From positions 1 through 50,336 of the forward strand of contig CAIXNB010000168.1 of NCBI GenBank assembly GCA_903920695.1: 50,336 nucleotides of DNA. The letters are read 5' to 3'. A program made the translations under genes and the position numbers. A model generated the notes under the pieces. That model did not search any database. It saw only the letters and a list, made by a program, of their open reading frames with translations, and was not told the DNA's origin. Shown piece by piece: positions 8,541 to 17,273 of this stretch. The stretch comes from an uncultured beta proteobacterium. Its GTDB lineage: Bacteria; Pseudomonadota; Gammaproteobacteria; Burkholderiales; Burkholderiaceae_C. Positions within the stretch are counted from its first letter, which is position 1. Every line of letters begins with the position of its first letter.

Positions 8541-9359
8541 TTAATCGATCAGAACCCCATCCTGTCGGAATCGAAAAGGCCCTTTATAGCTGCCGATGGC
8601 GCAGGTGTGGCTGACCAGTCGGCGATCACGCCACAAGTGCAGTTGATAGCCTGGTGGTTCCATCACAAAACAATCTGAACCATCAGCGCGAAGATCGAGC
8701 GCGACCTGATGCGCGGGGCTCGGGCAGGTCGATGCCAGGGTGTTTCCAAAACGGCACTGGATTGAGCGATGGATGTGACCGCACAGCAGACGTTCAACAT
8801 GGCTATGCCGCGCAATGATCTGCTCCAGCGCCTGCGATCCGTCCAGACCGATGGCGTCCATGTGCGATATGCCGGTTACAAATGGCGGGTGATGCATGGC
8901 AATCAGCGTTGGCCTCGTGTCTTCGCCAAGCCGCTCATCGAGCCAGGCCAGGCGCTTGGCGCACAACTTGCCACTGCCTTGCGTTGGCACAGCCGTGTCC
9001 AGCGCAATGAGGCGCAGTTCGCCCAGTGCGACCGTGTACTGAAGGAATTCATCGGATTGCGTCAAATACTCGAAACCGGGTCCAAAAAAAGCGCCGCGCA
9101 AGGCGCTTCGTTCATCGTGGTTGCCAACGATAAAGTACAGGGGCAGTGTCAACGGCGCCAGCAGTTCGCGCAGCAGTTCATACTCGTTGGAGCAGCCGTA
9201 GTCCACCGTGTCGCCCGTGACCAGAACGACATCGGGCAAGGGGCTCAGTTGCATGATGCTCGCGACACAGGCACGCAACATGCTGGCGGTATCGACGATA
9301 CCGTAGGCGAGTCTGCCGCCAGCCTTGATATGCAGGTCGGATATTTGTGCGATCAGCAT
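8541..9359 (-). CDS. GpdQ/CpdA-like cytoplasmic phosphodiesterase
   Basis: A 272-residue metallophosphoesterase without a signal peptide. Motifs in order: ISDLHI (Asp8, His10), VTGDTVDYG, VGNHDE, AMHHPPF and CGHIHRS. The start MLIAQISDLH, the MHHPPxxxGxxxMD segment and the ending SYKGPFRF are close to the glycerophosphodiesterase GpdQ, a family that cleaves glycerol phosphodiesters and other phosphate diesters. It is the last gene of a five-gene operon, overlapping the ABC ATPase gene by 7 bp. The likely job is to hydrolyse the phosphodiester brought in by the transporter and release phosphate. Cyclic AMP phosphodiesterase (CpdA) is an alternative reading. Confidence 0.8.
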   Translation of the reverse strand: MLIAQISDLHIKAGGRLAYGIVDTASMLRACVASIMQLSPLPDVVLVTGDTVDYGCSNEYELLRELLAPLTLPLYFIVGNHDERSALRGAFFGPGFEYLTQSDEFLQYTVALGELRLIALDTAVPTQGSGKLCAKRLAWLDERLGEDTRPTLIAMHHPPFVTGISHMDAIGLDGSQALEQIIARHSHVERLLCGHIHRSIQCRFGNTLASTCPSPAHQVALDLRADGSDCFVMEPPGYQLHLWRDRRLVSHTCAIGSYKGPFRFRQDGVLID

Positions 9360-10312
9360 GCGCGTATTTCGGTGTTCAACTCAAGCCCAATCACGTCACC
9401 GACCGGAAAGGTTTGCCTGGGCGGCAGCTTCAATACCACTTCTTCGCCACTCTCGAGTCGAATTTGAACCCGGTTGTGATCACCTAGAAAGAAGCTGGTG
9501 CAGACGTGACCACGCATGGTGGACCGGGACACTGGAACGATGCGGACTTCCTCAGGGCGAAAGCTGGTTTGGCCGACCCGATTCATGGTCCCGATGAAAT
9601 CGGCTACAAAGCTGTTGGCCGGTCGAAAGTAGATGTCCTGCGGCGTTCCGACCTGCGAGATTCGCCCCTTTTCCATCACCGCAATGCGGTCGCCCAAAGC
9701 CATGGCCTCGGTCTGGTCGTGCGTGACGTAGACCGTCGTGATGCCCAGACTTCGGAGCAGGGCGTTAATGTCAACGCGCAGCGTTTCGCGCAACCTGGCG
9801 TCGAGCGCGGTGAGGGGTTCGTCAAGCAGCAGGGCGCGTGGACGCGGAGCAATGGCGCGCGCCAGTGCAACGCGCTGTTTCTGGCCGCCTGAGAGCTGGG
9901 TAATCTGCCGCTCGGCGAGCGCTTCGATGTGCATCATCTCCAGCATCTCATGAACCCGTTGCCGCTGCTGCGCCGCAGGCATTTTGCGAACCCGCAAACC
10001 GTAGGCAATGTTCGCTGCGACGCTCATGTTCGGAAACAGCGCGTAACTCTGGAACACCATGCCGATGTTGCGCTTTTCAATTGGCAGCGCGGTGACATCC
10101 TCGTCGTTAAACAGCACGCGCCCGCAGTCCGGCACTTCGAGCCCCGCGATCAGGCGCAAGGTGGTGGTCTTGCCGCAGCCGGACGGGCCAAGCAAGACCA
10201 GTGTTTCGCCGGCCTCGATGCACAGGTCGGTCGGCTCCAGTACCAACTGACGCTGATAGCTTTTCGCACATCCCTGGACCCGGATTTGCACGCCGCGATG
10301 GGAACTGTTCAT
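9353..10312 (-). CDS. ABC importer ATP-binding protein, organophosphate-type (transporter 1)
   Basis: A 319-residue ATPase of the Fe3+/spermidine/2-aminoethylphosphonate type. It has Walker A GPSGCGKTTT, a Q-loop in GMVFQSYALFPNMS, signature LSGGQKQRVALARA, Walker B ALLLDEPLTALDA, and a switch histidine in YVTHDQTEAM. A C-terminal TOBE-like domain (about residues 240-319) follows. It energises the two permeases encoded just upstream, overlapping the nearer one by 4 bp, and overlaps the phosphodiesterase downstream. Sequence alone does not tell phosphonate from phosphodiester or iron; the context favours an organophosphate. Confidence 0.88.
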   Translation of the reverse strand: MNSSHRGVQIRVQGCAKSYQRQLVLEPTDLCIEAGETLVLLGPSGCGKTTTLRLIAGLEVPDCGRVLFNDEDVTALPIEKRNIGMVFQSYALFPNMSVAANIAYGLRVRKMPAAQQRQRVHEMLEMMHIEALAERQITQLSGGQKQRVALARAIAPRPRALLLDEPLTALDARLRETLRVDINALLRSLGITTVYVTHDQTEAMALGDRIAVMEKGRISQVGTPQDIYFRPANSFVADFIGTMNRVGQTSFRPEEVRIVPVSRSTMRGHVCTSFFLGDHNRVQIRLESGEEVVLKLPPRQTFPVGDVIGLELNTEIRAC

Positions 10313-11115
10313 TTGGATGTCTTTCGTCTGCCACCGGCAAATTGCAGTGCGATCAGCAAGGGAATAATCATCATGAAGAAAACAATGGTGTAGGCGCTAC
10401 CGACTTCAATCCGAAGCGAAGCGTAGGCGTCGGCAAGGCCAACCGGCAGGGTCTGCGTCAGTGGTGTGTGCAGCAGCAAAGTCATATTGAACTCGCCTAT
10501 CGACAATGTCAGAACCATCAATGAACCCGCGATGATCCCGGCCTTGCAGTTCGGCAAGACGATTCCGAACAGGCGCTGCGCAAAGCTGGCACCGAGACTG
10601 CGCGCGCCTTCTTCCAGCGATGCCATATCGACCGACAGCAACACGGCCAACACGGAGCGCACCATGAACGGCAGCGTGAAGAGGACATGACCGACCAGGA
10701 TGAAGGTCCAGTGCGTTCGAAAATTGCCCACGCCACCATAGGTCACGATCAAGGCCAGCGCCGTCGCCAAACCGGGCAAGGCAACCGGCAACATCAGCAA
10801 CTCCTCGATGATGCGCGAGACCCTTCCCTGCATGCGCCAGAGGGCATAGGCCGCCGGGACGCCCAACAGCAGCGTGCTGAGCAGGCAGGCAATGGCAATC
10901 GCAAGCGAGAGCCACAGGCTGTTCTGATAACTGTCCCAAACCTTGAAGACCCACTGCAGCGTCAAGCCGCTGGACAGGCCGACAAACTGGTTCTTGGTCA
11001 AGCCCGTCAGTACCGACAGGATGACTGGTACCAGCAGGAACGCGGCGACGCCAACCGTGAACGCCAGGAGTGCCCAGAAAGTGGGTGTGCGACGCACGGC
11101 CTTGCGGCTTGTCAT
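10309..11115 (-). CDS. ABC importer permease (transporter 1, second permease)
   Basis: A 268-residue inner-membrane protein with about six hydrophobic helices. The cytoplasmic EAA loop reads EEGARSLGAS followed by FGIVLPNCKAGIIAG, where the ATPase docks. It is a BPD_transp_1 family member, as in PotC, PhnV and FbpB-type systems. It overlaps the ATPase start (4 bp) and the other permease stop (4 bp), so the operon is tightly coupled. Together with the 11112-11930 product it should form the heterodimeric channel. Confidence 0.87.
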   Translation of the reverse strand: MTSRKAVRRTPTFWALLAFTVGVAAFLLVPVILSVLTGLTKNQFVGLSSGLTLQWVFKVWDSYQNSLWLSLAIAIACLLSTLLLGVPAAYALWRMQGRVSRIIEELLMLPVALPGLATALALIVTYGGVGNFRTHWTFILVGHVLFTLPFMVRSVLAVLLSVDMASLEEGARSLGASFAQRLFGIVLPNCKAGIIAGSLMVLTLSIGEFNMTLLLHTPLTQTLPVGLADAYASLRIEVGSAYTIVFFMMIIPLLIALQFAGGRRKTSK

Positions 11116-11930
11116 GCGGCTGCGGCCACGGCGCTTCCGGTCAAGCTGCGGGCAAAGGCGAGTGCGGACCAGGTCAGCAAACCCAGAACAAAGGACAAGG
11201 CTGCTGCCATCGCGATATTGGCCTGCAAGGTGAACTCGGTGTAGATGATCATCGGCAGCACGTCAATCTTGGTGGCCAAGGTGAAGGCGGTCCCAAAAGC
11301 GCCCATGGCAGTGGCAAAGCAGATTGCGCCGGCTGCCAGCAGCGCCGGCTTGAGGCCGGGTATCAGCACCTCAAGCAGCACGCGCCAGTGCGACGCGCCC
11401 AGCGAGCGTGCCGCTTCAATCAGTTGCGGGTCCAAGTTCTCGGCAGCGGCCATGACGGTCAGGATCGTGCGCGGAACCGAGAAATAGATGTAGCCAAGGA
11501 ACAGGCCCACCATCGAATAGGCAAAGACCAGGGGCTCGCCAAAGATCGCGTCCGTGATGCGGGGCACGAGCCCCTGGCGCCCCCCTAGCATGATCACCAT
11601 AATGCCAATCACGACCCCCGGAAACGCAAGCGGCAAGGTCAACAGTGCGGTGAGCACCTGCTTGCCCGCAAACTCGTGGCGCGCCAGAAAGGTGCCGGCA
11701 ACGCCTGAAATTACGAGCGTCGCCAGCGTCACCAGGGCCGACAGTGTGAGTGTGGAGACCATGCTGCGCCAGTAGCGCGGTTCGATGAATGCAGCAACAT
11801 AGGCTGACCAACCCAGTTCACCACTGCCACCGATGACAAAGAGTTTGGTCATCGGAATGGCAAAGAACGTGAGGAACATGATCGCCACTGGCAGCGACAA
11901 CCCAAGCAGCCAGGCGCGATCCGTCTTCAT
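11112..11930 (-). CDS. ABC importer permease (transporter 1, first permease)
   Basis: A 272-residue multi-helix inner-membrane protein. The EAA loop IEAARSLGASHWRVLLEVLIPGLKPALLAG is clear. Its start overlaps the binding-protein stop as TGATG, and its stop overlaps the next permease start. It is the PotB/PhnU-type partner of the second permease. The substrate is unassigned from sequence. Confidence 0.87.
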   Translation of the reverse strand: MKTDRAWLLGLSLPVAIMFLTFFAIPMTKLFVIGGSGELGWSAYVAAFIEPRYWRSMVSTLTLSALVTLATLVISGVAGTFLARHEFAGKQVLTALLTLPLAFPGVVIGIMVIMLGGRQGLVPRITDAIFGEPLVFAYSMVGLFLGYIYFSVPRTILTVMAAAENLDPQLIEAARSLGASHWRVLLEVLIPGLKPALLAAGAICFATAMGAFGTAFTLATKIDVLPMIIYTEFTLQANIAMAAALSFVLGLLTWSALAFARSLTGSAVAAAA

Positions 11931-12943
11931 CAGCCCACTTCTTTTTGGTAGCGTGTGCCGATGGCCTTGGCTGCCTCGGCCAGCTTTTGTACGTCAATCG
12001 CCTTGGCGCGCTGATAGTCCGCATCGGGCAGGAAGCGCTTTTTCATATCGTCAGAAATCGCCTTGGCAAACACCGGACGCAGATAAGCATTGGCCCAGTG
12101 GCGTTGACCTTCGTCCGAGAGCACGAAGTCGAGCATGCGCTTGCCTTGCTCGGGGTTGGGTCCGTTCTTGACCAGCCCCATGACGTAGGGCAGTTGTTGC
12201 GTGCCCTCTTGCGGAATCGCAAATACGGTGGGAGCCTGGTCGATGTACTGCCCACGGTAGGCGTTGAAGTCATAGTCAAGCAGGATCGGGATTTCGCCTG
12301 ACAGCACCCGTGCGTAAGCGGTCTGGGTCGGGACAATCGGGTTGTTGGCCTGGAGTTGCTTGAAATATTTGATGCCCGGATCGAGGTTGTCGTAGGAGCC
12401 ACCCAAAGCCAGGTTGACGGCAATCACACCAACCTGGCCGACGGCAGCGCTGCCCGGATTGAGGTAGCCCACCAGGCCTTTGTAGTCGGGCTTGAGCAGA
12501 TCGGCCCAACTCCGCGGCACCGGCTTGCCGCGCAAGGCCTGGGTGTTGACAAAGAAGCCGAGCGTGCCGGAGTGGATCGTGAACCAGTAGCCCTCTGCGT
12601 CCTTGAGCGAAGCGGCAATCTCCGCGAAACGCTTGGGCATATAGGCCTCCAATACACCGGTTGCCTTGGCCTGGGGGCCGACTTGCCCGCCAAGGTAGAC
12701 CACATCGGCGACTGGTTTTGCCTTCTCGGCGATCAGCGCTGCCAGGGATTGCCCCGAGTTCTTGTTGTCGGGCGGAACCAGAATGCCAAGACGCTGTTCC
12801 AGCATGCGCAGCATGCCGCCCCAGTCAGCCCATTCCGGCGGGCAGTTGTAGCAAATTGCCCGGGCCGACTGGGCCAAGGCCGGGAAGGCAGCGGTCGCAC
12901 TCGCCAGAACAGCAGTGGACAGCAGGTCGCGTCGATTCATCAT
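11930..12943 (-). CDS. Periplasmic binding protein of ABC transporter 1 (Tat signal)
   Basis: I take ATG 12941-12943 as start because AAGGAAA lies just upstream; the frame stays open to 13027 but that part reads unlike a protein. The 337-residue product starts with a twin-arginine leader (MMNRRDLLSTAVLASATAAF, Ala-rich to ALAQS), suggesting Tat export in a folded state. The body is a type 2 extracellular solute-binding fold of the iron/spermidine/2-aminoethylphosphonate class (WFTIHSGTLGFFVNT, SWADLLKPDYKGLVGYLNP). It is a clear paralogue of the binding protein at 17274, sharing WFTIH, SWADLLKP and GVGQV-type segments. The operon promoter has a Pho box. A phosphonate or phosphodiester is the inferred ligand. 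Confidence 0.85.
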   Translation of the reverse strand: MMNRRDLLSTAVLASATAAFPALAQSARAICYNCPPEWADWGGMLRMLEQRLGILVPPDNKNSGQSLAALIAEKAKPVADVVYLGGQVGPQAKATGVLEAYMPKRFAEIAASLKDAEGYWFTIHSGTLGFFVNTQALRGKPVPRSWADLLKPDYKGLVGYLNPGSAAVGQVGVIAVNLALGGSYDNLDPGIKYFKQLQANNPIVPTQTAYARVLSGEIPILLDYDFNAYRGQYIDQAPTVFAIPQEGTQQLPYVMGLVKNGPNPEQGKRMLDFVLSDEGQRHWANAYLRPVFAKAISDDMKKRFLPDADYQRAKAIDVQKLAEAAKAIGTRYQKEVG

Positions 12944-13090
12944 GGGTGTTTCCTTATTGAGGTTAAAGGCAAGCGCTGGCGGTATATGGCATCGCGCAGT
13001 CCCGCCCCATCGTGAGTGGCTTGTCATGACTTACGAAAGTCTCAACAAGTCCAGTCTCTATTCTTGCGATGCGGATGCGTCACCGCTGGC

Positions 13091-13124
13091 ATCTTCGCCA
13101 AGGACTGTTACGGTTTTATGACAG
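13091..13124 (-). promoter_or_regulatory. Pho box of the ABC transporter 1/phosphodiesterase operon
   Basis: Reading leftward: CTGTCAT, AAAA, CCGTAAC (13124-13107), matching the PhoB consensus with its A-rich spacer. GAAGAT lies exactly 10 bp further at 13096-13091 as a weak -10. The predicted leader is about 140 nt and contains an imperfect hairpin near 13020-13050. Confidence 0.72.
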
Positions 13125-13142
13125 CGCGCTGAATTTCCGTGC

Positions 13143-13176
13143 TTGTCTTCAATTTGTCACATGAGACCAAGACAAT
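13143..13176 (+). promoter_or_regulatory. Pho box and -10 of the pyruvate-kinase-like gene
   Basis: TTGTCTT (13143-13149), 4-bp spacer, TTGTCAC (13154-13160), then exactly 10 bp to GACAAT (13171-13176). It diverges from the leftward Pho box at 13107-13124, so one intergenic region serves two Pho promoters. Confidence 0.7.
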
Positions 13177-13206
13177 GGAAGCGACCGATTTTTCGCATCC
13201 AAGACC

Positions 13207-15093
13207 ATGCCACGCAACAAACAACGACAAAGCACTGACACCTGGGACGAAGGCGAATGCAAAGCCATCATTGCGCAACTGTGGACACTGCGCGAAAGCA
13301 TGCAGGCGTATGAGGCCAGTCTGGCGCCCTTGTTGCCAGGCATTGATGCCTCCTATAAGGCCAGTGCGCGCAACCTGGCGCACTACCTGGCCTTGCGCCA
13401 CAGTGATCGGCGCGACCTGCAGGAATGGCTCTCGCGCATCGGGCTGTCTTCTCTGGGCCGAGCCGAATCCCACGTCATGGCCAATCTGGACAAAGTGCTT
13501 GGCATCCTGCACCGCTTGACCGGGCAGTCCTGGGTGCCGCATTCGAAGGACGAGCCCATCGGCATCAAGAGCAGTCGCAAGCTACTGGAACGCCACACAG
13601 CCGAACTGCTCGGAAACGCGCCAAGCGAAAGAGTCGTGCGCATCATGGTGACGTTGCCGTCGCAGGCGGCTGGTGATTTTGGCCTGGTCAGACGCCTGCT
13701 GGCATCGGGAATGGATATCGCCCGCATCAATTGCGCGCACGATGGTCCTGAGCAGTGGCGGGCCATGGCTCGCCATGTGCACCGTGCAGCGCGCACTATG
13801 GGGCGACCCGTTCGGATACTCATGGATTTGGGCGGACCCAAACTGCGCACCGGTTTGATCGCCGCCGGCGCAACCGTCCTCAAGCTCAAGCCGCTGCGCG
13901 ATGATTTCGGGGTCATTGTCACGCCGGCACGCATCGGGCTGCGCGCGGCGGGCGCGACCACACCCGTTGCCGGTGCTGCCGAGCAGATCGGTGTTGAAGC
14001 GCCATGGCTTGGGCAATTGAAGCTTGGCGATCATCTTGATCTGACCGACGCCCGCGGCGCGGATCGCACGCTGGTGCTGGTGCAACAGGATGAAGGCGGA
14101 TTTCTCGCCGAGTGCAGTCATACCGCTTACCTGGTGCCTGAGACCGAGCTCAGGCGCCGGCGCCCAGGTGAGCTACAGGTTTGCAGTGGTCTGGCCGATC
14201 TGCCGAGTCAGGATGGGATCTTGCATCTGGAACGCGGGACTATTCTGCGGCTGACCCGAGGCGAGATCGATGCACTGCCGCGCAAACGAAAGGGCCGGGC
14301 ACAGCGCGCGGTGCCGACCGTGGCCTGCACACTACCCGAGGTCTTTGAGCAGGTCTGCGTCGGTGAACGAATCTGGTTTGACGATGGGCGCATTGGCGGG
14401 CTGATCAAGAAGATCGAGCCGGCCTGGCTCGAAATCGAGATCACCCATGCGCGTGACAGCGGTGAAAAGCTCGCGGGTGACAAGGGCATCAACCTGCCTG
14501 ACAGCCAGCTTCGTCTGCCGGCCCTGACCGAGAAGGACATCGCCGACTTGGTCGTCGTCGCGCAGATCGCCGATATGGTCGGACTGTCGTTTGTGCAGCA
14601 GGCGTCTGATGTCGAAACGCTGCGCGCCCAACTGCTGCAACTGGGCAAGCCCGAGCTTGGCATCGTGCTCAAGATCGAGACGCGCCGAGCATTTGAAAAC
14701 CTGCCGGCGCTGCTCTTTTCTGCCATGACCAGCAAGGCCGCCGGCATCATGATCGCACGTGGCGACTTGGCCGTGGAATGCGGCTACGAACGTCTGGCGG
14801 AGGTTCAGGAGGAACTTCTCTGGGCGGCAGAGGCCTCGCACATGCCTGTGATCTGGGCCACGCAGGTGCTGGAGACCCTGGCCAAAACCGGACTGCCGTC
14901 GCGCGCTGAAATTACCGATGCCGCCATGGGCGAGCGGGCCGAATGCGTGATGCTCAACAAGGGGCCGCATATCACGGAAGCGATGCGAACCCTGAACGAC
15001 ATCCTGCGCCGCATGCAGGAGCACCAGACCAAAAAGCGCCCATTGCTGCGGGCGCTGCGCGCCTGGGGCATGCCGGGACAAACTGCAAGCTGA
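13207..15093 (+). CDS. Pyruvate-kinase-like protein, Pho-box controlled, with atypical N-terminus
   Basis: A 628-residue protein, longer than the usual 470-500. Residues about 1-140 are a helical extension without a recognised domain. The pyruvate kinase barrel begins at VVRIMVTLPSQ. Family motifs are present but diverged: RINCAHD (usually RxNFSHG), MDLGGPKLRTG (usually DTKGPEIRTG), LSFVQQASDV, VLKIETRRAFEN (catalytic Lys kept), IMIARGDLAVE, and VIWATQVLETL. The segment after it, ECVMLNKGPHITEAM, replaces the usual AVMLSGETA. The C-terminal allosteric domain is essentially missing. It may convert PEP plus ADP to pyruvate and ATP without normal regulation, or act on another phosphoenol substrate. 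The Pho box suggests a role under phosphate limitation. Confidence 0.75.
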   Translation: MPRNKQRQSTDTWDEGECKAIIAQLWTLRESMQAYEASLAPLLPGIDASYKASARNLAHYLALRHSDRRDLQEWLSRIGLSSLGRAESHVMANLDKVLGILHRLTGQSWVPHSKDEPIGIKSSRKLLERHTAELLGNAPSERVVRIMVTLPSQAAGDFGLVRRLLASGMDIARINCAHDGPEQWRAMARHVHRAARTMGRPVRILMDLGGPKLRTGLIAAGATVLKLKPLRDDFGVIVTPARIGLRAAGATTPVAGAAEQIGVEAPWLGQLKLGDHLDLTDARGADRTLVLVQQDEGGFLAECSHTAYLVPETELRRRRPGELQVCSGLADLPSQDGILHLERGTILRLTRGEIDALPRKRKGRAQRAVPTVACTLPEVFEQVCVGERIWFDDGRIGGLIKKIEPAWLEIEITHARDSGEKLAGDKGINLPDSQLRLPALTEKDIADLVVVAQIADMVGLSFVQQASDVETLRAQLLQLGKPELGIVLKIETRRAFENLPALLFSAMTSKAAGIMIARGDLAVECGYERLAEVQEELLWAAEASHMPVIWATQVLETLAKTGLPSRAEITDAAMGERAECVMLNKGPHITEAMRTLNDILRRMQEHQTKKRPLLRALRAWGMPGQTAS

Positions 15094-15427
15094 AGGGTTG
15101 GCGCCGCGACGGCGTGAACCGTCGCCATCATGCGCCTCGGGTTCAAGGTCTGTGTGCAGTTTCGGCACCCGAAACAGGAGGCTCGCAATGACGAGGCATC
15201 GCTTGCGTCGATGCATCAATGACGTTCGACCTGCCACTCGGATGACCAGATCATTCTTGTCAACAACACGATTGCGGATTGCGTTTAATTCACCAATTTG
15301 CCACCAAAACTCAGTAGACTTGCAGCAATCGATTAAAGCTGGAGGTTGGTAATTTGAGTAACGATCAACTGGGTTTCCTGAAATGCGTGGGCCATGCTGA
15401 TCGTTCAAACATTCAGGAGTCCTGCCG
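15094..15427. other. Intergenic stretch between pyruvate-kinase-like gene and ABC transporter 2
   Basis: 334 bp without a large gene. It holds a perfect 6-bp stem, CGACGG and CCGTCG around 15106-15123, and a small palindrome TTTCGGCACCCGAAA at 15162-15176 that also occurs in variant form at 8400-8415. A short coupled reading frame begins at 15354. I found no Pho box here, so transporter 2 may be read from the upstream gene or from an unrecognised promoter. Confidence 0.5.
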
Positions 15428-15431
15428 ATGA
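15354..15431 (+). CDS. Possible 25-residue leader peptide coupled to ABC transporter 2
   Basis: TTG 15354 has GGAGG at 15341-15345 with 8-bp spacing. The frame encodes MSNDQLGFLKCVGHADRSNI then QESCR, and its TGA overlaps the permease ATG as ATGA. Good spacing and coupling support translation; shortness and the TTG start weaken it. It could simply feed ribosomes to the permease start. No function is recognised. Confidence 0.3.
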   Translation: MSNDQLGFLKCVGHADRSNIQESCR

Positions 15432-16225
15432 TTCCACGCTGGGTCACCGTCGCGTACCTCGTCTATCTTGCGCTGCCAATCGCGCTGCTCTTTGTCGGCT
15501 CGTTCGGCGAACTCTGGCTGAACTCGCTGCTGCCAACCGGACTCACGCTCAAGTGGTATCTTGAAGTGGCAGCCGATCCGAGCTTTCGCCGCGCTTTTAC
15601 GGCCAGTTTGTTTGTTGCCGCGGCCACTTCAGTGGCCTGTGTCGGTCTGGGTTTGCCTTTGGCGTATGCCGTGTTCCGGGCACAAAATCCGAAGATACGG
15701 GCTGCGGCGCGCGTGCTTTACCAGTTGCCGGTGGCGCTGCCAGCCCTGGTGCTGGCGTTTGGTTACATCCTGATGTTTTCCTCGGACACGCTGCCCTGGC
15801 TTGGCAGTATCTGGCTCTTGATTGCCGGGCACATTGTCTTGTGGCTCCCGTATTTTTTGCAGACCGTGGTGGCAGACATGCAGCGACTGGGACTGCGCAC
15901 ACTGGAGGATGCGGCTGAATCACTCGGCAGCACGGCGCTACAGCGTTTTTTCCATATCGTGCTGCCAGCGTTACGGCATTCGGTACTGTCAGGCCTCATC
16001 ATTGTGGTGGCTTTGTCCATCGGCGAATTCCAGTTTTCCAATCTGATTTCCGGGTTTCTCAATCGAACCTATCCGGTGGTTCTGCTGCAGGCGTTCTACG
16101 GGGCTACCGGTTTTGCCTGTGCCGCCACGGTGATCCTTTTGGTTTTGGCCTTGACCGCGTCCGTTACGGGTGCGTTTTCCGCGCGTGGCTCGGCACGAAT
16201 TTCCGCAGCAGGTAGCAAACGATGA
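15428..16225 (+). CDS. ABC importer permease (transporter 2)
   Basis: A 265-residue inner-membrane permease with about six helices and the EAA loop LEDAAESLGSTALQRFFHIVLPALRHSVLSG. The start ATG 15428 has CAGGAG upstream. It belongs to the same PotC/PhnV-type family as the permeases of transporter 1. Its stop overlaps the ATPase start by 4 bp. Its partner permease is encoded at 18370, at the other end of the operon. Confidence 0.87.
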   Translation: MIPRWVTVAYLVYLALPIALLFVGSFGELWLNSLLPTGLTLKWYLEVAADPSFRRAFTASLFVAAATSVACVGLGLPLAYAVFRAQNPKIRAAARVLYQLPVALPALVLAFGYILMFSSDTLPWLGSIWLLIAGHIVLWLPYFLQTVVADMQRLGLRTLEDAAESLGSTALQRFFHIVLPALRHSVLSGLIIVVALSIGEFQFSNLISGFLNRTYPVVLLQAFYGATGFACAATVILLVLALTASVTGAFSARGSARISAAGSKR

Positions 16226-17262
16226 ACAGCAAGCCTTCGGTTCACCTTGAGAATGCGAGCTTCAGCTATCCGGGCGGCAAGGCCGGCGTTTTCGAGATCA
16301 CGCTCGACATCGCGCCGGGCGAACTGGTGGTCTGCATCGGCCCCAGTGGCTGCGGTAAGACCACGCTGCTCAAACTCATCGCTGGCTTTCTGCCCTGTTC
16401 ATCTGGATTCGTTCATCTGGGCGGTGAAGATGTCACGACAACCAGTGTGCGTTCGCGCCAGTGTGGCATTGTCTTTCAGTCCTATGCCTTGTTCCCGCAC
16501 ATGAACGTTTGGGAAAACGTGGCTTATCCGCTGCGTGTGCGCAACATTGCCTTGGGCGAACGCAAGCGCAGTGCCGAAAGCATGCTCGACATGGTGGGCT
16601 TGGGTGGCTTCGGCGATCGGCTGCCGGCGGAACTCTCGGGCGGGCAACAGCAACGCGTCGCCTTGGCCAGGGCGCTGGTTTTTGGGCCCCGCGCGCTGCT
16701 GTTGGACGAACCCCTGTCGGCACTCGATGCGGCAACCCGCGTCACCATGCGCGACGAGATCCGCCGCATACAAAAGCAGCAGAATATTGCGTCGCTGCTG
16801 ATCACGCACGATCAGGACGAAGCGCTATCGCTGGCTGACCGCATTGCAGTTCTGCGCGATGGCCGATTGATACAGGTTGCGCCGCCACAGGAACTCTATG
16901 ACCACCCGGCCGATGCCTTTGTGGCTAGTTTTGTTGGCCGTGCCAACCTGATCGACGCGACGGTTCTGGCCCCGGATGTTGTCGAATCACCCCTTGGGCG
17001 CCTGATGACACCGCTGCACGGATTGCCCATCGGTGCCGCAGTGCGCTTGCTGGTGCGACCTGAGCGCGTTGTGCCAAGCACGATCGCGACCGGCGAGAAC
17101 ATTTTTTCCGTCACCGTTTTGCATGATCGATTTTTCGGCGCCAGCCGTGACATTGAGTTCTCGATCGGGCAATGCCTGTTGAGGATCGACACCGCCACGC
17201 GTGAAGCTATTTCATACGTCCACTTGCCTCGCAATGCCATCCAGTTCTTACCCACGCACTAA
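16222..17262 (+). CDS. ABC importer ATP-binding protein (transporter 2)
   Basis: A 346-residue ATPase. It has Walker A GPSGCGKTTLL, GIVFQSYALFPHMNVWENV, signature [15 protein letters not shown], Walker B ALLLDEPLSALDA, the switch LITHDQDEAL, and a C-terminal TOBE region (about 240-346). It is a paralogue of the 9353-10312 ATPase. It overlaps the permease upstream and ends 11 bp before the binding-protein gene, which has its own AAGGAGA. Confidence 0.88.
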   Translation: MNSKPSVHLENASFSYPGGKAGVFEITLDIAPGELVVCIGPSGCGKTTLLKLIAGFLPCSSGFVHLGGEDVTTTSVRSRQCGIVFQSYALFPHMNVWENVAYPLRVRNIALGERKRSAESMLDMVGLGGFGDRLPAELSGGQQQRVALARALVFGPRALLLDEPLSALDAATRVTMRDEIRRIQKQQNIASLLITHDQDEALSLADRIAVLRDGRLIQVAPPQELYDHPADAFVASFVGRANLIDATVLAPDVVESPLGRLMTPLHGLPIGAAVRLLVRPERVVPSTIATGENIFSVTVLHDRFFGASRDIEFSIGQCLLRIDTATREAISYVHLPRNAIQFLPTH

Positions 17263-17273
17263 AGGAGATCAAG

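Noticed and set aside
15160..15185. Similarity of the TTTCGGCACCCGAAA area to the end of the phnA remnant near 8400
   Set aside because: The shared part is short and palindromic; it may be a terminator-like motif or chance, not enough to claim a phnA fragment here.
14332..15447. Leftward 371-codon frame opposite the pyruvate-kinase-like gene
   Set aside because: It overlaps recognisable pyruvate kinase motifs on the other strand and has no recognisable domain.
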